From positions 54,372 through 118,371 of the forward strand of contig CAJYYA010000002.1 in assembly GCA_913778905.1 (NCBI GenBank): a stretch of DNA of 64,000 bases, given 5' to 3'. Below the pieces are notes generated by a model. It was not told the DNA's origin. It saw only the letters and a list, made by a program, of their open reading frames with translations, and searched no databases. Position 1 is the first letter of the stretch, and each line of letters begins with the position of its first letter. The translations under genes were made by a program, and so were the position numbers. This DNA comes from an uncultured Naasia sp. (GTDB lineage: Bacteria > Actinomycetota > Actinomycetes > Actinomycetales > Microbacteriaceae). Below, piece after piece: positions 14,224 to 22,846 of this stretch.

Positions 14224-16131
14224 TCAGCCCTGGCGGAGGGCCCGGCGTTCAGCCTCGAGCCGGATCAGTTCCTGCTGCACCTCGCGCATCCGGACGGGGT
14301 CGTCACCCACCCGCTGGAGTTGGGCGCGGATATCGCGGTGCCGCCGTTCGAGGTCGCGCTCGACCAGCCGTGACACGACGCCCTGGACGTAGGCGGTCAG
14401 AGCGTCCTCGCCCCGATGCTGTGGAAGCGGCGCCATGGCGAGTTCGCTCACGAGGCGCGTCAGCGCCGGCGGCGCGGCCGATGTCACGGATTCGAGCCAG
14501 TCGGGGCCGGCCGCCGTCATGATCGAGGCTCCCGCCGCGTCTCGCACCGCCGCGAGGGCACGGTTCCCGAAGCCCGCCTCGGTCGCCTTCGTGAGCAGGT
14601 CGCGGCCCACCGCCGTGGGGTGCTGCAGGATCGCCATGAGCGCATCGCGTTCGAGCCTCGTACTCGCATCCTCGGGCAGCTGCGCGAGCGTGGGCCCGGC
14701 GGGAGCGGCCGGCGGTTCATCGCTCGACGAACTGTTGCCGACGGCGCCGTTGGGCGTCGACGGAGGGCGCTCCGTGCCGAAGCGCGGTGTCTCGCTCTCC
14801 TGCGGGGCCGGATGGGCGGCTGCGTAGGAGACGGCCCTGGTCACGTCGTCGAGATCCATTCCCAACCAGCGGGCGAGCTCTCGGGCATAGCCGGGTCGGA
14901 GGGACGGGTCGCGGATCTGCGCGACGACCGGCGCCGACGCCCGCAACGCCGACACTCGACCCTCGACGGTGTCGAGATCGTGTGCGTTCAGCTGCTGCCG
15001 GATCATGAACTCGAACATCGGCCTCTTGGTGTCGAGCATTGACCGCACCGCCTCATCGCCGCGCGCGAGACGCAGGTCGCACGGGTCGAGCCCCTCCGGA
15101 CCGGTCGCGACATAGGTCTGCGCCGCAAAACGCTTCTCCTCCGCGAAAGCGCGTACAGCGGCCTTCTGACCTGCGGCGTCGGGGTCGAAGGTGAAGACGA
15201 CCTCGCCCAGACCGGAGTCGTCGCCGAGGATCCGACGGATGATCTTGATGTGGTCCACGCCGAACGAGGTGCCACACGTCGCGACAGCCGTCGTGATGCC
15301 CGCGAGGTGGCAGGCCATGACATCGGTGTAGCCCTCGACCACCACGACCTGACGCGCCTTCGACATGTCGCGCTTGGCGAGGTCGAGCCCGTAGAGCACC
15401 TGCGACTTGTGATAGATCGGGGTCTCGGGAGTGTTGAGGTACTTCGGACCCTTGTCGTCGTCGAAGAGGCGGCGCGCACCGAATCCGACCGTCTCGCCCG
15501 TGAGGTCGCGGATGGGCCACATGACCCGACCGCGGAATCGGTCGTAGGGACCGCGATCGCCGCTCGAAACCAGCCCGGCGGCGGCCAGCTCCTCGTTGGT
15601 GAAGCCGCGCCCGCGGAGGTGCTTCGTCAACTCGTCCCAGCTCTTCGGGGCGTAGCCGACGCCGAAGTGCTCGGCGGCAGCACGGTCGAACGCGCGCTCC
15701 CCCAGGAAGCGACGGCCGGGATCCGCCTCGGGACTCGCCAGACGCTCCACGAAGAACTCCCCCGCGGCCCGATTGGCTGCGAGCAGGCGCGCGCGGTTGC
15801 CGCTCTCCTGAGCCGGGCCTCCGCCGTCCTCATAATGCAGCGTGTACCCGACGCGCTGAGCCATCCGCTCCACGGCCTCGGCGAACGTCGCGTGGTCGAG
15901 CTTCATGAGGAACGTGTAGACGTCGCCGTCCTCGCCGCACCCGAAGCAGTGATACCGGCCGACGGCGGGGCGCACGTGGAAGCTCGGGCTGCGCTCATCG
16001 TGGAACGGGCAGAGGCCCTTGAGCGACCCGACTCCCGCGGTCTTCAACGCGACGTGGTCGCCCACGATGTCAGCGATGTTGACCCGGGAGCGCACCTCGT
16101 CGATGTCGCTCTTCCGGATCCGCCCTGCCAT
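14224..16131 (-). CDS. dnaG: DNA primase
   Basis: This 635-residue protein is a full bacterial primase. The N-terminal zinc-binding domain has CPFHDERSPSFHV and HCFGCGEDGD. The catalytic core has the TOPRIM motif EGYTDVMA and the acidic FTFDPDAAGQKA. A C-terminal helical domain that contacts the replicative helicase follows, with a low-complexity linker (PPSTPNGAVGNSSSSDEPP) in between. It synthesises RNA primers for lagging-strand replication. ATG at 16131 gives the typical N-terminus MAGRIRKSDIDEVRSR. The frame is open upstream into the acetyltransferase gene, but that extension is antisense-like. Confidence 0.97.
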   Translation of the reverse strand: MAGRIRKSDIDEVRSRVNIADIVGDHVALKTAGVGSLKGLCPFHDERSPSFHVRPAVGRYHCFGCGEDGDVYTFLMKLDHATFAEAVERMAQRVGYTLHYEDGGGPAQESGNRARLLAANRAAGEFFVERLASPEADPGRRFLGERAFDRAAAEHFGVGYAPKSWDELTKHLRGRGFTNEELAAAGLVSSGDRGPYDRFRGRVMWPIRDLTGETVGFGARRLFDDDKGPKYLNTPETPIYHKSQVLYGLDLAKRDMSKARQVVVVEGYTDVMACHLAGITTAVATCGTSFGVDHIKIIRRILGDDSGLGEVVFTFDPDAAGQKAAVRAFAEEKRFAAQTYVATGPEGLDPCDLRLARGDEAVRSMLDTKRPMFEFMIRQQLNAHDLDTVEGRVSALRASAPVVAQIRDPSLRPGYARELARWLGMDLDDVTRAVSYAAAHPAPQESETPRFGTERPPSTPNGAVGNSSSSDEPPAAPAGPTLAQLPEDASTRLERDALMAILQHPTAVGRDLLTKATEAGFGNRALAAVRDAAGASIMTAAGPDWLESVTSAAPPALTRLVSELAMAPLPQHRGEDALTAYVQGVVSRLVERDLERRHRDIRAQLQRVGDDPVRMREVQQELIRLEAERRALRQG

Positions 16132-16214
16132 AGGAGTCGAGTCTAGGTTTTCCCGCTGAGCGCTGAGCCCACCGGTGGCGTCGCGGGGAGGCCGAGATCG
16201 CTGGGGAGGAGGCG

Positions 16215-16748
16215 TCAGCCGGCGACGAGCGAACGGACGAGCGACACCTCGTCGTGGTTCACGCCGGCGACCGGAAAGGCTCCGGGCCGGATCTTCTCGA
16301 TCGCGAAACCCAAGCGTCGGGCGACGGCGAGAGAGCGTTCGTTCTCCGCGGCGGTGCGGATCACGACCCGCCGGACGCCCCGCGAAACCAGCTCGGCGAT
16401 GAGGATCTCGCAGCAGCGGGTGACGAGCCCGCGACCCTCGTGGCCGCCCTCGATCCAATAGCCGAGCTCGGCCGAGTAGCGGGCCGGATCGATGCGCGCG
16501 GTGACCGCTCCGACCGGGCGGTCGTCGTGAGTGATGAGCGTCGGGATCGTGCTGCCGCTCCGATAGCCGGTGAGGAGGAACCGGGTGAATCGCTCCATGG
16601 CCTCGTGCGACTGCTTCTCGTGGGCCCATGCTTCGTAGCGACGGATGCGCTCGATGTCGCCCGTCACCGTCGCGACGACATCATCGATCGTGGGCAGGTC
16701 TCGGAGGACGAGCCGATCACCGTCTCCGAGGTCGACTGGCAACTGCAC
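16215..16748 (-). CDS. GNAT family N-acetyltransferase (RimJ/RimL-like)
   Basis: This 177-residue protein has the GNAT fold. RLVLRDL opens the first strand, ELGYWIEGGHEGRGLVTRCC carries the acetyl-CoA-binding Q/R-x-x-G-x-G/A-like motif, and RVVIRTAAENERSLAVARRLGF is the typical C-terminal motif with Asn. Members of this subgroup acetylate N-termini of ribosomal proteins or small amines; the substrate is unknown. It lies 83 bp upstream of dnaG in the same direction and could be cotranscribed. Confidence 0.85.
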   Translation of the reverse strand: MQLPVDLGDGDRLVLRDLPTIDDVVATVTGDIERIRRYEAWAHEKQSHEAMERFTRFLLTGYRSGSTIPTLITHDDRPVGAVTARIDPARYSAELGYWIEGGHEGRGLVTRCCEILIAELVSRGVRRVVIRTAAENERSLAVARRLGFAIEKIRPGAFPVAGVNHDEVSLVRSLVAG

Positions 16749-16820
16749 GCGTCGAGGCTACGCCCGGAGGGTGACGCCCCCCTGAGCACTCGCCGCACGC
16801 CCCCGATGCCTCCCCGTCCA

Positions 16821-17003
16821 CCCGTTGAGCAGAGCCAAACGCAAGAAACGTTCGCGGACCCCGAACTGGATGAGAGGGACCTTCATTTCGCTTCGCTCAA
16901 TGGGCGGACGCCCGCCCGTTGAGCGAAGCGAAACGCAGGACACCTGCGCAGAGACCGACCCGGATGGGAAATCCTTCATATCGCGTCGCTCGATGGGCGG
17001 GAC
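16821..17003. repeat. Family A repeat cluster (inverted copies)
   Basis: A degenerate copy at about 16821 is followed by an inverted pair. TTCATTTCGCTTCGCTCAAT-GGGCGG (16882-16907) and CCGCCCGTTGAGCGAAGCGA-AACGCA (about 16913-16938) are reverse complements with about 3 mismatches, and could fold back on each other. Another partial copy lies at 16976-17003. It fills the gap between the GNAT and MpaB-like genes. Confidence 0.75.
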
Positions 17004-17012
17004 GGTGACGCG

Positions 17013-17834
17013 TTATCGAGGCCAGCGGCGTCCCGGAAGAGTGCGCAACGCGCGCGGGAGCAGCCGGTACACCCCGAGCAGCAGCCCGAGGCGGCGCCGA
17101 TACTGCGACGCGAGCCACGGGGTCCAGGCCAGTCCGTAGCCGATTCGGATCCGATCCGGCAGCAGCCCGGCGGTGACGATGCGGACGAGCGGCAGGATCG
17201 GGCGGAGTCGGGGTTGCGGTCGGGCCGGGCGCAAGAGCTGCTGGGCCACGAGCCGGGCCGGGCCCTTCACGTCCAGCGTCGCGAGCTGCTCGCTCCAGTA
17301 CCGCCGGAAGGCGTCGCGGGATTCCGGCCACATGTGCGCCGGCATGCCGAGCGTCGTTCCGATCAGTGCGCTGCGGCGGTAGACGAGCTCGTCGATCTCG
17401 TCCTGCAGCGGACCCCAGGTGAGTTCGTACATGACGACGGTGGTGTCGTAGAGGGTCGCGGCGACCCACAGCTGCAGGTCGGTGTCACGAGCGTCGTAGG
17501 CATCGGGCTCGTCCGACGACTGTACGCCGCGGTGCGCCCCACCGACACGCCTGGCGACCCGCCGGATCTCCTCATCGGTCCCGTAGGCCAGGGTGTAGAG
17601 ATAGCCGACGGTCCCCAGCAGACGATCGGTCGGATCCGTCGCGAAGCGGCTGTGCTCCGCGACGCCGCGCGCCACGGCCGGGTGGGCGAGCTGCAGCAGG
17701 AGAGCCCGTCCACCGCCGGCGAGCAGGATCGACTCCCCCGCGATGGCGCGATAGACCGCGGTCTCGTCTCCCGAAACCGTCTCGTGCGGTGGACGCCGAT
17801 GCAGCAGGATCAGCCCACCAGCCGCTCGTGCCAC
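17013..17834 (-). CDS. MpaB-like oxygenase (DUF2236 family)
   Basis: This 273-residue, largely helical protein has the DUF2236 signatures ESILLAGGGRALLLQLAHPAV near the N-terminus, an RRVARRVGGAHRGV segment with conserved His, and W-rich helices WVAATLYDTTVVMYE. The family includes the fungal oxygenase MpaB and latex-clearing-type proteins thought to bind haem; activity in bacteria is mostly uncharacterised. The GTG start overlaps the end of the dGTPase gene by 25 bp, suggesting translational coupling. The C-terminus is very basic (RALRTLPGRRWPR). Confidence 0.78.
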   Translation of the reverse strand: MARAAGGLILLHRRPPHETVSGDETAVYRAIAGESILLAGGGRALLLQLAHPAVARGVAEHSRFATDPTDRLLGTVGYLYTLAYGTDEEIRRVARRVGGAHRGVQSSDEPDAYDARDTDLQLWVAATLYDTTVVMYELTWGPLQDEIDELVYRRSALIGTTLGMPAHMWPESRDAFRRYWSEQLATLDVKGPARLVAQQLLRPARPQPRLRPILPLVRIVTAGLLPDRIRIGYGLAWTPWLASQYRRRLGLLLGVYRLLPRALRTLPGRRWPR

Positions 17835-19060
17835 GCCATCGCGGACTGGTCGGTCAGGCTCGCGACCTGGTCGACGACGGCCCGTCCGCGGGTGGCGTCG
17901 TCGGCCGCGTCGCGGTGGTCGGCGAGGAAGGCGGGATCCATCGCCTCGGGGCGAGCGGCCAGCACGTCGGCCAGCTCGCGAAGGATGTCGCGCTGCTGCT
18001 GATAGACCGGCTCGCGTTTACTGCTCGTCATCACGAACGCCGCCACGATGCCCTTGAGAACCGCGATCTCGGCGCCGATCTCGTTGGGCACCGCCACGTT
18101 GGCACCGAAGCGCGCGATCTGCTCAGCCGGATACGCCTCGCGGGTCGCGGCGACCGCCCGCCCGGCGAACCTGCCGATCAGCTGGCTGGTCAGGTTCTTC
18201 AGTCTGCCCTGATCGAGACGGGATCCGTCCCACGACGAGATCCAGAACGGGAGCTCGGCGAGGCGGTTGAACGCCGCATGGAGGGCTCCGTGGTCGTACT
18301 CGCCGCCGATCCAGGAATGGACCGCCATGACGAGGGCGTCGTGCTCGCCGCGATCGGAGAGGACGGACACGTCGACGTATCCGCCCGTCACCGCGTCCTC
18401 GAAGTCGTGGACCGAGTAGGCGATGTCGTCGGACAGGTCCATCACCTGGGCCTCGACGCAGCGGCGCCCGGCGGGGGCGCCCTCGCGAAGCCATTCGAAG
18501 GCCTCGGCGTCGTCGTCGTAGAAGCCGAATTTCGCGCGGCCGCTCGGGTCGGCGACGGACTGCGCCGCGGGCCAGGGGTACTTGCAGCTCGCGTCGAGGC
18601 TGGCACGCGTCAGGTTGAGACCGTACGGCCGCCCATCCGGGCCGAAGGCCTTGGGCTCGAGCCGGGTCAGCAGGCGCAGGGACTGGGCGTTGCCCTCGAA
18701 GCCGCCGATGCCGGCCGCCCAGTCGGCGAGCGCCTTCTCACCGTTGTGGCCGAAAGGCGGGTGGCCGAGGTCGTGGGCCAGGCAGGCGGTGTCCACCACG
18801 TCGGGGTTGAGACCCAGGCTCGCGCCGATCTCGCGGCCGACCTGCGCCACTTCCAGCGAGTGCGTCAGGCGGTTACGGGCGAAGTCGAGGCCCGCGGTCG
18901 GCGACAGCACCTGCGTCTTGGCCGCCAGACGGCGCAGCGCGCTCGAGTGCAGGAGTCGGGCGCGGTCGCGCGCGAAATCGCTGCGGCGGGCGTTGGTGTG
19001 CTGCTCGGGGAGCCAGCGTTCGGCGTCTCGCGACGCGTAACCGCCCGACGCGTCAGCCAC
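17810..19060 (-). CDS. dgt: Deoxyguanosinetriphosphate triphosphohydrolase-like protein
   Basis: This 416-residue HD-domain phosphohydrolase has RLTHSLEVAQVGRE then CLAHDLGHPPFGHNGE, which supply the His...HD metal ligands. DLSDDIAYSVHDFEDA provides the later Asp. Family members cleave dNTPs to deoxynucleoside and triphosphate and help control dNTP pools. The GTG at 19060 (MADASGG...) overlaps the stop of the dihydrouridine synthase gene by 8 bp (GTGGCTGA), which fixes the start; the upstream open frame is shadow. The dus-dgt-dnaG neighbourhood is typical of Microbacteriaceae. Confidence 0.93.
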   Translation of the reverse strand: MADASGGYASRDAERWLPEQHTNARRSDFARDRARLLHSSALRRLAAKTQVLSPTAGLDFARNRLTHSLEVAQVGREIGASLGLNPDVVDTACLAHDLGHPPFGHNGEKALADWAAGIGGFEGNAQSLRLLTRLEPKAFGPDGRPYGLNLTRASLDASCKYPWPAAQSVADPSGRAKFGFYDDDAEAFEWLREGAPAGRRCVEAQVMDLSDDIAYSVHDFEDAVTGGYVDVSVLSDRGEHDALVMAVHSWIGGEYDHGALHAAFNRLAELPFWISSWDGSRLDQGRLKNLTSQLIGRFAGRAVAATREAYPAEQIARFGANVAVPNEIGAEIAVLKGIVAAFVMTSSKREPVYQQQRDILRELADVLAARPEAMDPAFLADHRDAADDATRGRAVVDQVASLTDQSAMAWHERLVG

Positions 19061-20219
19061 CGCTGTTCTCGAGCTCTGCTCCGGCCACGTCGGCGCGATC
19101 CCCTTCGGCGATGGTGCGCGAGTCCAGCCAGCGTTCGGGGAGCACCGGACGCTTGGGCGTCCCGGCGCGGCCGCGCTGGCCCTCGGCCGCCTCGCCCGGG
19201 TAGGGCTGGTCGCGGTCGAGCTCGCCGAGGAGATCGTCGATCCGCTGCAGACTGTACGCCGTGGCGAGCGCGGCGCGCGTCTCACCGCCGACGGGGTAGC
19301 CCTTGAAGTACCAGGCGACGTGCTTGCGGATGTCGCGTGTTCCGCGATCCTCGTCGCCGAAGAACTCGACGAGCAGCTCGGCGTGCCGACGGAACGTGTC
19401 GGCCACCTCGCCGAGCGTCGGCGTCACTCGCGTCTCCTCGCCGGCGAACGCGGCCGCGAGGTCGCCGAACAGCCAGGGGCGCCCGAGACAGCCGCGTCCG
19501 ACCACGACGCCGTCGCAGCCCGTCTCGGCGACCATGCGCAGCGCATCCTCGCCCGACCAGATGTCGCCGTTGCCGAGCACGGGGACGCTCGTGATGGTCT
19601 CCTTGAGCTTCGCGATCGCGCTCCAATCGGCATGGCCCGAATAGAACTCGGATGCCGTGCGCGCGTGCAGCGCGATGCTCGAGACGCCGGCGCCCTCGGC
19701 GATCCGGCCCGCCTCGAGGTAAGTGAGGTGGTCCGAGTCGATCCCCTTGCGCATCTTGATCGTGAGCGGGACCGCGCCGGCGGCCTGGACCGCGCCTTCG
19801 ACGATGTCGCGGAAGAGGTCGAGCTTCCACGGCAGCGCCGCCCCGCCGCCCTTGCGGGTGACCTTGGGCACCGGGCAGCCGAAGTTGAGGTCGATGTGAT
19901 CGGCGCGGTCTTCCTCGACGAGGATGCGGACCGCTGCAGCGGTGGTGGCCGGGTCGACGCCGTACAGCTGAATGCTGCGCGGCGTCTCGGACTCGTGGTG
20001 CGTGATGAGACGCATGGTCTCGGGCGTGCGCTCGACGAGGGCGCGCGTGGTGATCATCTCGCTGACGTAGAGGCCCGCTCCGAACTCGCGGCAGAGGCGG
20101 CGGAAGGCGGTATTCGTGATGCCCGCCATGGGTGCGAGGACGACGGGCGCGTCGAGCGTGAGCGGTCCGATCTTGAGCGCACCGGAGGGCGCCTCGAGAG
20201 TGGCGGAACTGTGCAACAT
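19053..20219 (-). CDS. dusB: tRNA-dihydrouridine synthase
   Basis: This 388-residue FMN-dependent TIM-barrel enzyme has VVLAPMAGITNTAFRRLCRE near residue 27, the catalytic-cysteine motif LNFGCPVPKVTRKGGGAALP, KMRKGID and ALHARTASEFYSG. The phosphate-binding NGDIWSGEDALRM and VVGRGCLGRPWLF follow. It reduces uridine in the tRNA D-loop. Actinobacterial genomes usually have this one DusB-like member. ATG at 20219 is chosen; the longer upstream frame is antisense to the YbaK gene. The C-terminal extension (about 60 charged residues) is longer than in E. coli. Confidence 0.93.
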   Translation of the reverse strand: MLHSSATLEAPSGALKIGPLTLDAPVVLAPMAGITNTAFRRLCREFGAGLYVSEMITTRALVERTPETMRLITHHESETPRSIQLYGVDPATTAAAVRILVEEDRADHIDLNFGCPVPKVTRKGGGAALPWKLDLFRDIVEGAVQAAGAVPLTIKMRKGIDSDHLTYLEAGRIAEGAGVSSIALHARTASEFYSGHADWSAIAKLKETITSVPVLGNGDIWSGEDALRMVAETGCDGVVVGRGCLGRPWLFGDLAAAFAGEETRVTPTLGEVADTFRRHAELLVEFFGDEDRGTRDIRKHVAWYFKGYPVGGETRAALATAYSLQRIDDLLGELDRDQPYPGEAAEGQRGRAGTPKRPVLPERWLDSRTIAEGDRADVAGAELENSGG

Positions 20220-20258
20220 CCCCCCATTCTCCCAGCCCCGCCACCCCTCCCCCTCTCC

Positions 20259-20318
20259 TACGGGTATTCCGGCCGAATGAGAACGTTGCGGCGTACCAAC
20301 TGAGCCGGAATACCCGTA
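20259..20318. repeat. Hairpin repeat with GGTATTCCGG arms, copy 2
   Basis: Perfect 15-bp arms TACGGGTATTCCGGC (20259-20273) and GCCGGAATACCCGTA (20304-20318) flank a 30-nt centre beginning CGAATGAGAACGTT. The left arm and this centre match the copy at 12249. It lies between the divergent dusB and YbaK-like genes, so it cannot be a shared terminator and may include promoter or operator sequence. Confidence 0.75.
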
Positions 20319-20340
20319 CAACGTGGGGGAGGATGGGGGG

Positions 20341-20799
20341 ATGGGCAGGGAACGGGTCATCGCCGACGCTGAGGAGCGCGGGCTCACCATCGAGCTGCGG
20401 GAGCGGCCGGAAGCGCGCTCGCTCGCCGAGGCGGCCGGGCTTCTCGGGATCGAGGAGTCGAGCCTCGTCAAGTCGCTCGTCGTGAAACGCAGCGACGGCA
20501 CCTTCCTCTTCGCCCTGGTCCCGGGCGACCGCCAGATCGCATGGGCGAAGCTCCGCGGAGTCGTCGGCGTCAACAAGCTGCGCCTCCCGGATGCCGCCGA
20601 CGCTCTCGCCGCGACGGGGTACGAGCGCGGCACCATCGTGCCGCTCGGAAGCTCGACCGCATGGCCGGTATACATCGACGAACGCGTCGCCGGGAAGCGG
20701 ATCGCGCTCGGCGCGGGTGAGCACGGGTGGTCGCTGTTCGTCGAGGCGGATGAGCTCGCAGCAGCGTTGCAGGCGACCGTGGCGGACATCTCGGACTGA
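20341..20799 (+). CDS. YbaK/EbsC-type aminoacyl-tRNA deacylase
   Basis: This 152-residue single-domain protein has the YbaK/ProX editing-domain pattern: ESSLVKSLVVKRSDG with the conserved Lys, FALVPGDRQIAW, GVNKLRLP, and GTIVPLGS. The fold hydrolyses misacylated tRNA, such as Cys- or Ala-tRNAPro. ATG at 20341 follows a G-rich Shine-Dalgarno-like stretch; an in-frame start at 20323 is an alternative. It is transcribed divergently from dusB. Confidence 0.85.
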   Translation: MGRERVIADAEERGLTIELRERPEARSLAEAAGLLGIEESSLVKSLVVKRSDGTFLFALVPGDRQIAWAKLRGVVGVNKLRLPDAADALAATGYERGTIVPLGSSTAWPVYIDERVAGKRIALGAGEHGWSLFVEADELAAALQATVADISD

Positions 20800-20823
20800 G
20801 CCCTTCGAGCCATTCGACGCTCT

Positions 20824-20904
20824 TCGTTCCGCTCCACTCAACGGGCGAGCGGGTGATCGGGCGCGCGGCTCCTCGTATCGCTCCACTCAACGGGCGAGCG
20901 GGTG
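20824..20904. repeat. Family A repeats, two direct copies
   Basis: CGCTCCACTCAACGGGCGAG-CGGGTG occurs twice with 49-bp spacing (20824-20855 and 20873-20904). It is a diverged form of the family A core in the gap before the GH13 gene. The remaining spacer to 21067 shows nothing definite. Confidence 0.7.
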
Positions 20905-21067
20905 GGGCACGAACAGGCGAGCATCCGAAGAACAGCCGGAGACCCGGACCGCCCCCAGAGATCATCAGGTCTCCCCCAGTGCCTGCACAGTCGCGCCGCA
21001 CGGGCGTCCTATCCATCCCCCATAGCGTCAGGAGCTCCCGAGACGACCGATCCGAGAGGCCGCCGAC

Positions 21068-22714
21068 ATGAGAGTGACCGACACGAGCGATCGATGGTGG
21101 CGCACCGCCTTCATCTACAACCTGAACGTGAAGAGCTTCATGGACTGGGACGACGACGGGGTGGGTGACCTCGAGGGCCTCTCCCACCGGATCGACTACC
21201 TCGCAGCCCTCGGGGTGACCTGTCTCTGGCTCGCGCCCTTCTACACTTCCCCGAACAAGGACAACGGGTACGACGTCTCGGACTTCTACGGGATCGACGA
21301 CCGCTACGGCCACCACGGCGACTTCGTCGAGGTCGTTCGGACCGCGCACGACCGCGGTATGCGCGTCATCGTCGACCTCGTCGTCAACCACACCTCCGAC
21401 CAGCACCCCTGGTTCAGGTCCGCGCGCTCCTCCCCCGACAGTCCCCATCGCGACTTCTACGTCTGGCGCGACGAGATCCCGGCGGACGCCCCCGCCAACG
21501 TCTTCCCCGACGCCGAAGACGGCGTCTGGTTCTGGGATGAGAAGGCCGGTGCCTACTACGAGCACAACTTCTACCGCCACCAGCCCGACCTCAACTTCGC
21601 GAACCCGGAAGTGCGAGAGGAGATCGCGAAGGTCGTCGGATTCTGGCTGGAGGTGGGTGTCGACGGATTCCGCGTCGACGCGGTGCCCTATCTGATCGAG
21701 CCCGGGGCGGCCGACGAACACGAGTATCTACGACTGCTCCGCGGCTACATCTCGCGACGCAAGGGCGAGGCGATGATGCTGGGCGAGGTCAACGTCCCCC
21801 GGGATGAGCAGCTCTCGTTCTTCGGCGGATCCGACGCGGACGAGCTCAGCATGCAGTTCGACTTCATCGGCAACCAGCGGATGTATCTCGCCCTCGCGCG
21901 GCAGGATCCGGCCCCGCTCGTCGACGCCATCGAGAGCCGCCCGGCCATCACGACCGGCAGCCAGTGGGCGAATTTCGCGCGCAACCACGATGAGCTGACC
22001 CTCGACCAGCTGAGCGACGACGAGCGCGACGAGGTGTTCGCCGCGTTCGCCCCCGAGGAGTCGCAGCGCATCCACGGACGCGGCATCACGCGGCGCCTGC
22101 CCCCGATGCTCGACGGCGACCCGCGCCGCATCCGCATGGTCTACAGCCTGATCTTCACGCTGCCGGGTGCGCCCGTGCTCTACTACGGCGAGGAGATCGG
22201 GATGGGCGACAACGCCGACATCCCAGGTCGCAGCGCCGTCAGAACCCCCATGCAGTGGAGCGATGCGGAGAACGGCGGCTCCTCACGCGCCGCGCGGCGA
22301 CGACTGGTCGCCGAGCCCCCGTCGGGCGCGTATGGACCGGAGCACGTCAATGCGTCGGCGCAGGTGAAGGATCCGGATTCGCTCTTCTCCTACGTGCGAG
22401 AGCTGGCTGCGCTCTACCGCCGCTCCCCCGAGATCGGCTGGGGCGACTACGAGCGGCTCGAGACCGGCGACGCAGCTGTTCTCGCCCACCGGATGAGCGG
22501 GTCCACCGGCCAGACGGTTGCACTGCACAACTTCGCGCCCGGGCCGACGGTTGCGGAGTTGACGCTGCCGGGTGCCGATGAAGACTGGCGTCTCGTCGAT
22601 GCCCGTAGCGGCACGACCCATGCGGTCGACGCCAAGGGTCGCGTCTCGATCAGGATGGACGGCTACGGCGCCGAGTGGTTCCGCCTCATCGGCCCGGACT
22701 CCCGCCGCCTCTGA
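21068..22714 (+). CDS. GH13 alpha-amylase-family enzyme, trehalose-synthase-like
   Basis: This 548-residue protein is a GH13 (beta/alpha)8-barrel enzyme. Region I is VDLVVNHTSDQHPWF. The nucleophile Asp lies in GFRVDAVPYL, the acid/base Glu in MMLGEVNVP and the third Asp in FARNHDELTL. A C-terminal beta-sandwich (residues about 470-548) follows. The N-terminal YNLNVKSFMDWDDDGVGDLEGL and NHTSDQHPWF pattern is most like TreS (maltose/trehalose interconversion) or alpha-glucosidases; TreS is usually somewhat longer. No maltokinase is attached. It stands alone, and a large palindrome terminates it against the converging GH51 gene. Confidence 0.85.
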   Translation: MRVTDTSDRWWRTAFIYNLNVKSFMDWDDDGVGDLEGLSHRIDYLAALGVTCLWLAPFYTSPNKDNGYDVSDFYGIDDRYGHHGDFVEVVRTAHDRGMRVIVDLVVNHTSDQHPWFRSARSSPDSPHRDFYVWRDEIPADAPANVFPDAEDGVWFWDEKAGAYYEHNFYRHQPDLNFANPEVREEIAKVVGFWLEVGVDGFRVDAVPYLIEPGAADEHEYLRLLRGYISRRKGEAMMLGEVNVPRDEQLSFFGGSDADELSMQFDFIGNQRMYLALARQDPAPLVDAIESRPAITTGSQWANFARNHDELTLDQLSDDERDEVFAAFAPEESQRIHGRGITRRLPPMLDGDPRRIRMVYSLIFTLPGAPVLYYGEEIGMGDNADIPGRSAVRTPMQWSDAENGGSSRAARRRLVAEPPSGAYGPEHVNASAQVKDPDSLFSYVRELAALYRRSPEIGWGDYERLETGDAAVLAHRMSGSTGQTVALHNFAPGPTVAELTLPGADEDWRLVDARSGTTHAVDAKGRVSIRMDGYGAEWFRLIGPDSRRL

Positions 22715-22731
22715 CCCGCCCGGACAGACGG

Positions 22732-22815
22732 ATCCCCCGCGACTGCGGAGTGTCGCACCGATTGCGGCGCGAAAACGCCGTGCAGTCGGCGCGACACTCC
22801 GCAGTCGCGGGGGAT
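22732..22815. terminator. 84-bp palindrome between converging genes, bidirectional terminator
   Basis: Perfect 25-bp arms (22732-22756 and 22791-22815, core GCGACTGCGGAGTGTCGC) enclose a centre that is itself partly self-complementary around GCGAAAACGC. It lies between the 3' ends of the GH13 (+) and GH51 (-) genes, so it can stop both transcripts. Its unusual length also suggests a repeated palindromic element. Confidence 0.7.
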
Positions 22816-22846
22816 GTCGCAGGGTGGTGAGCCGAGCCGGTCGGCG

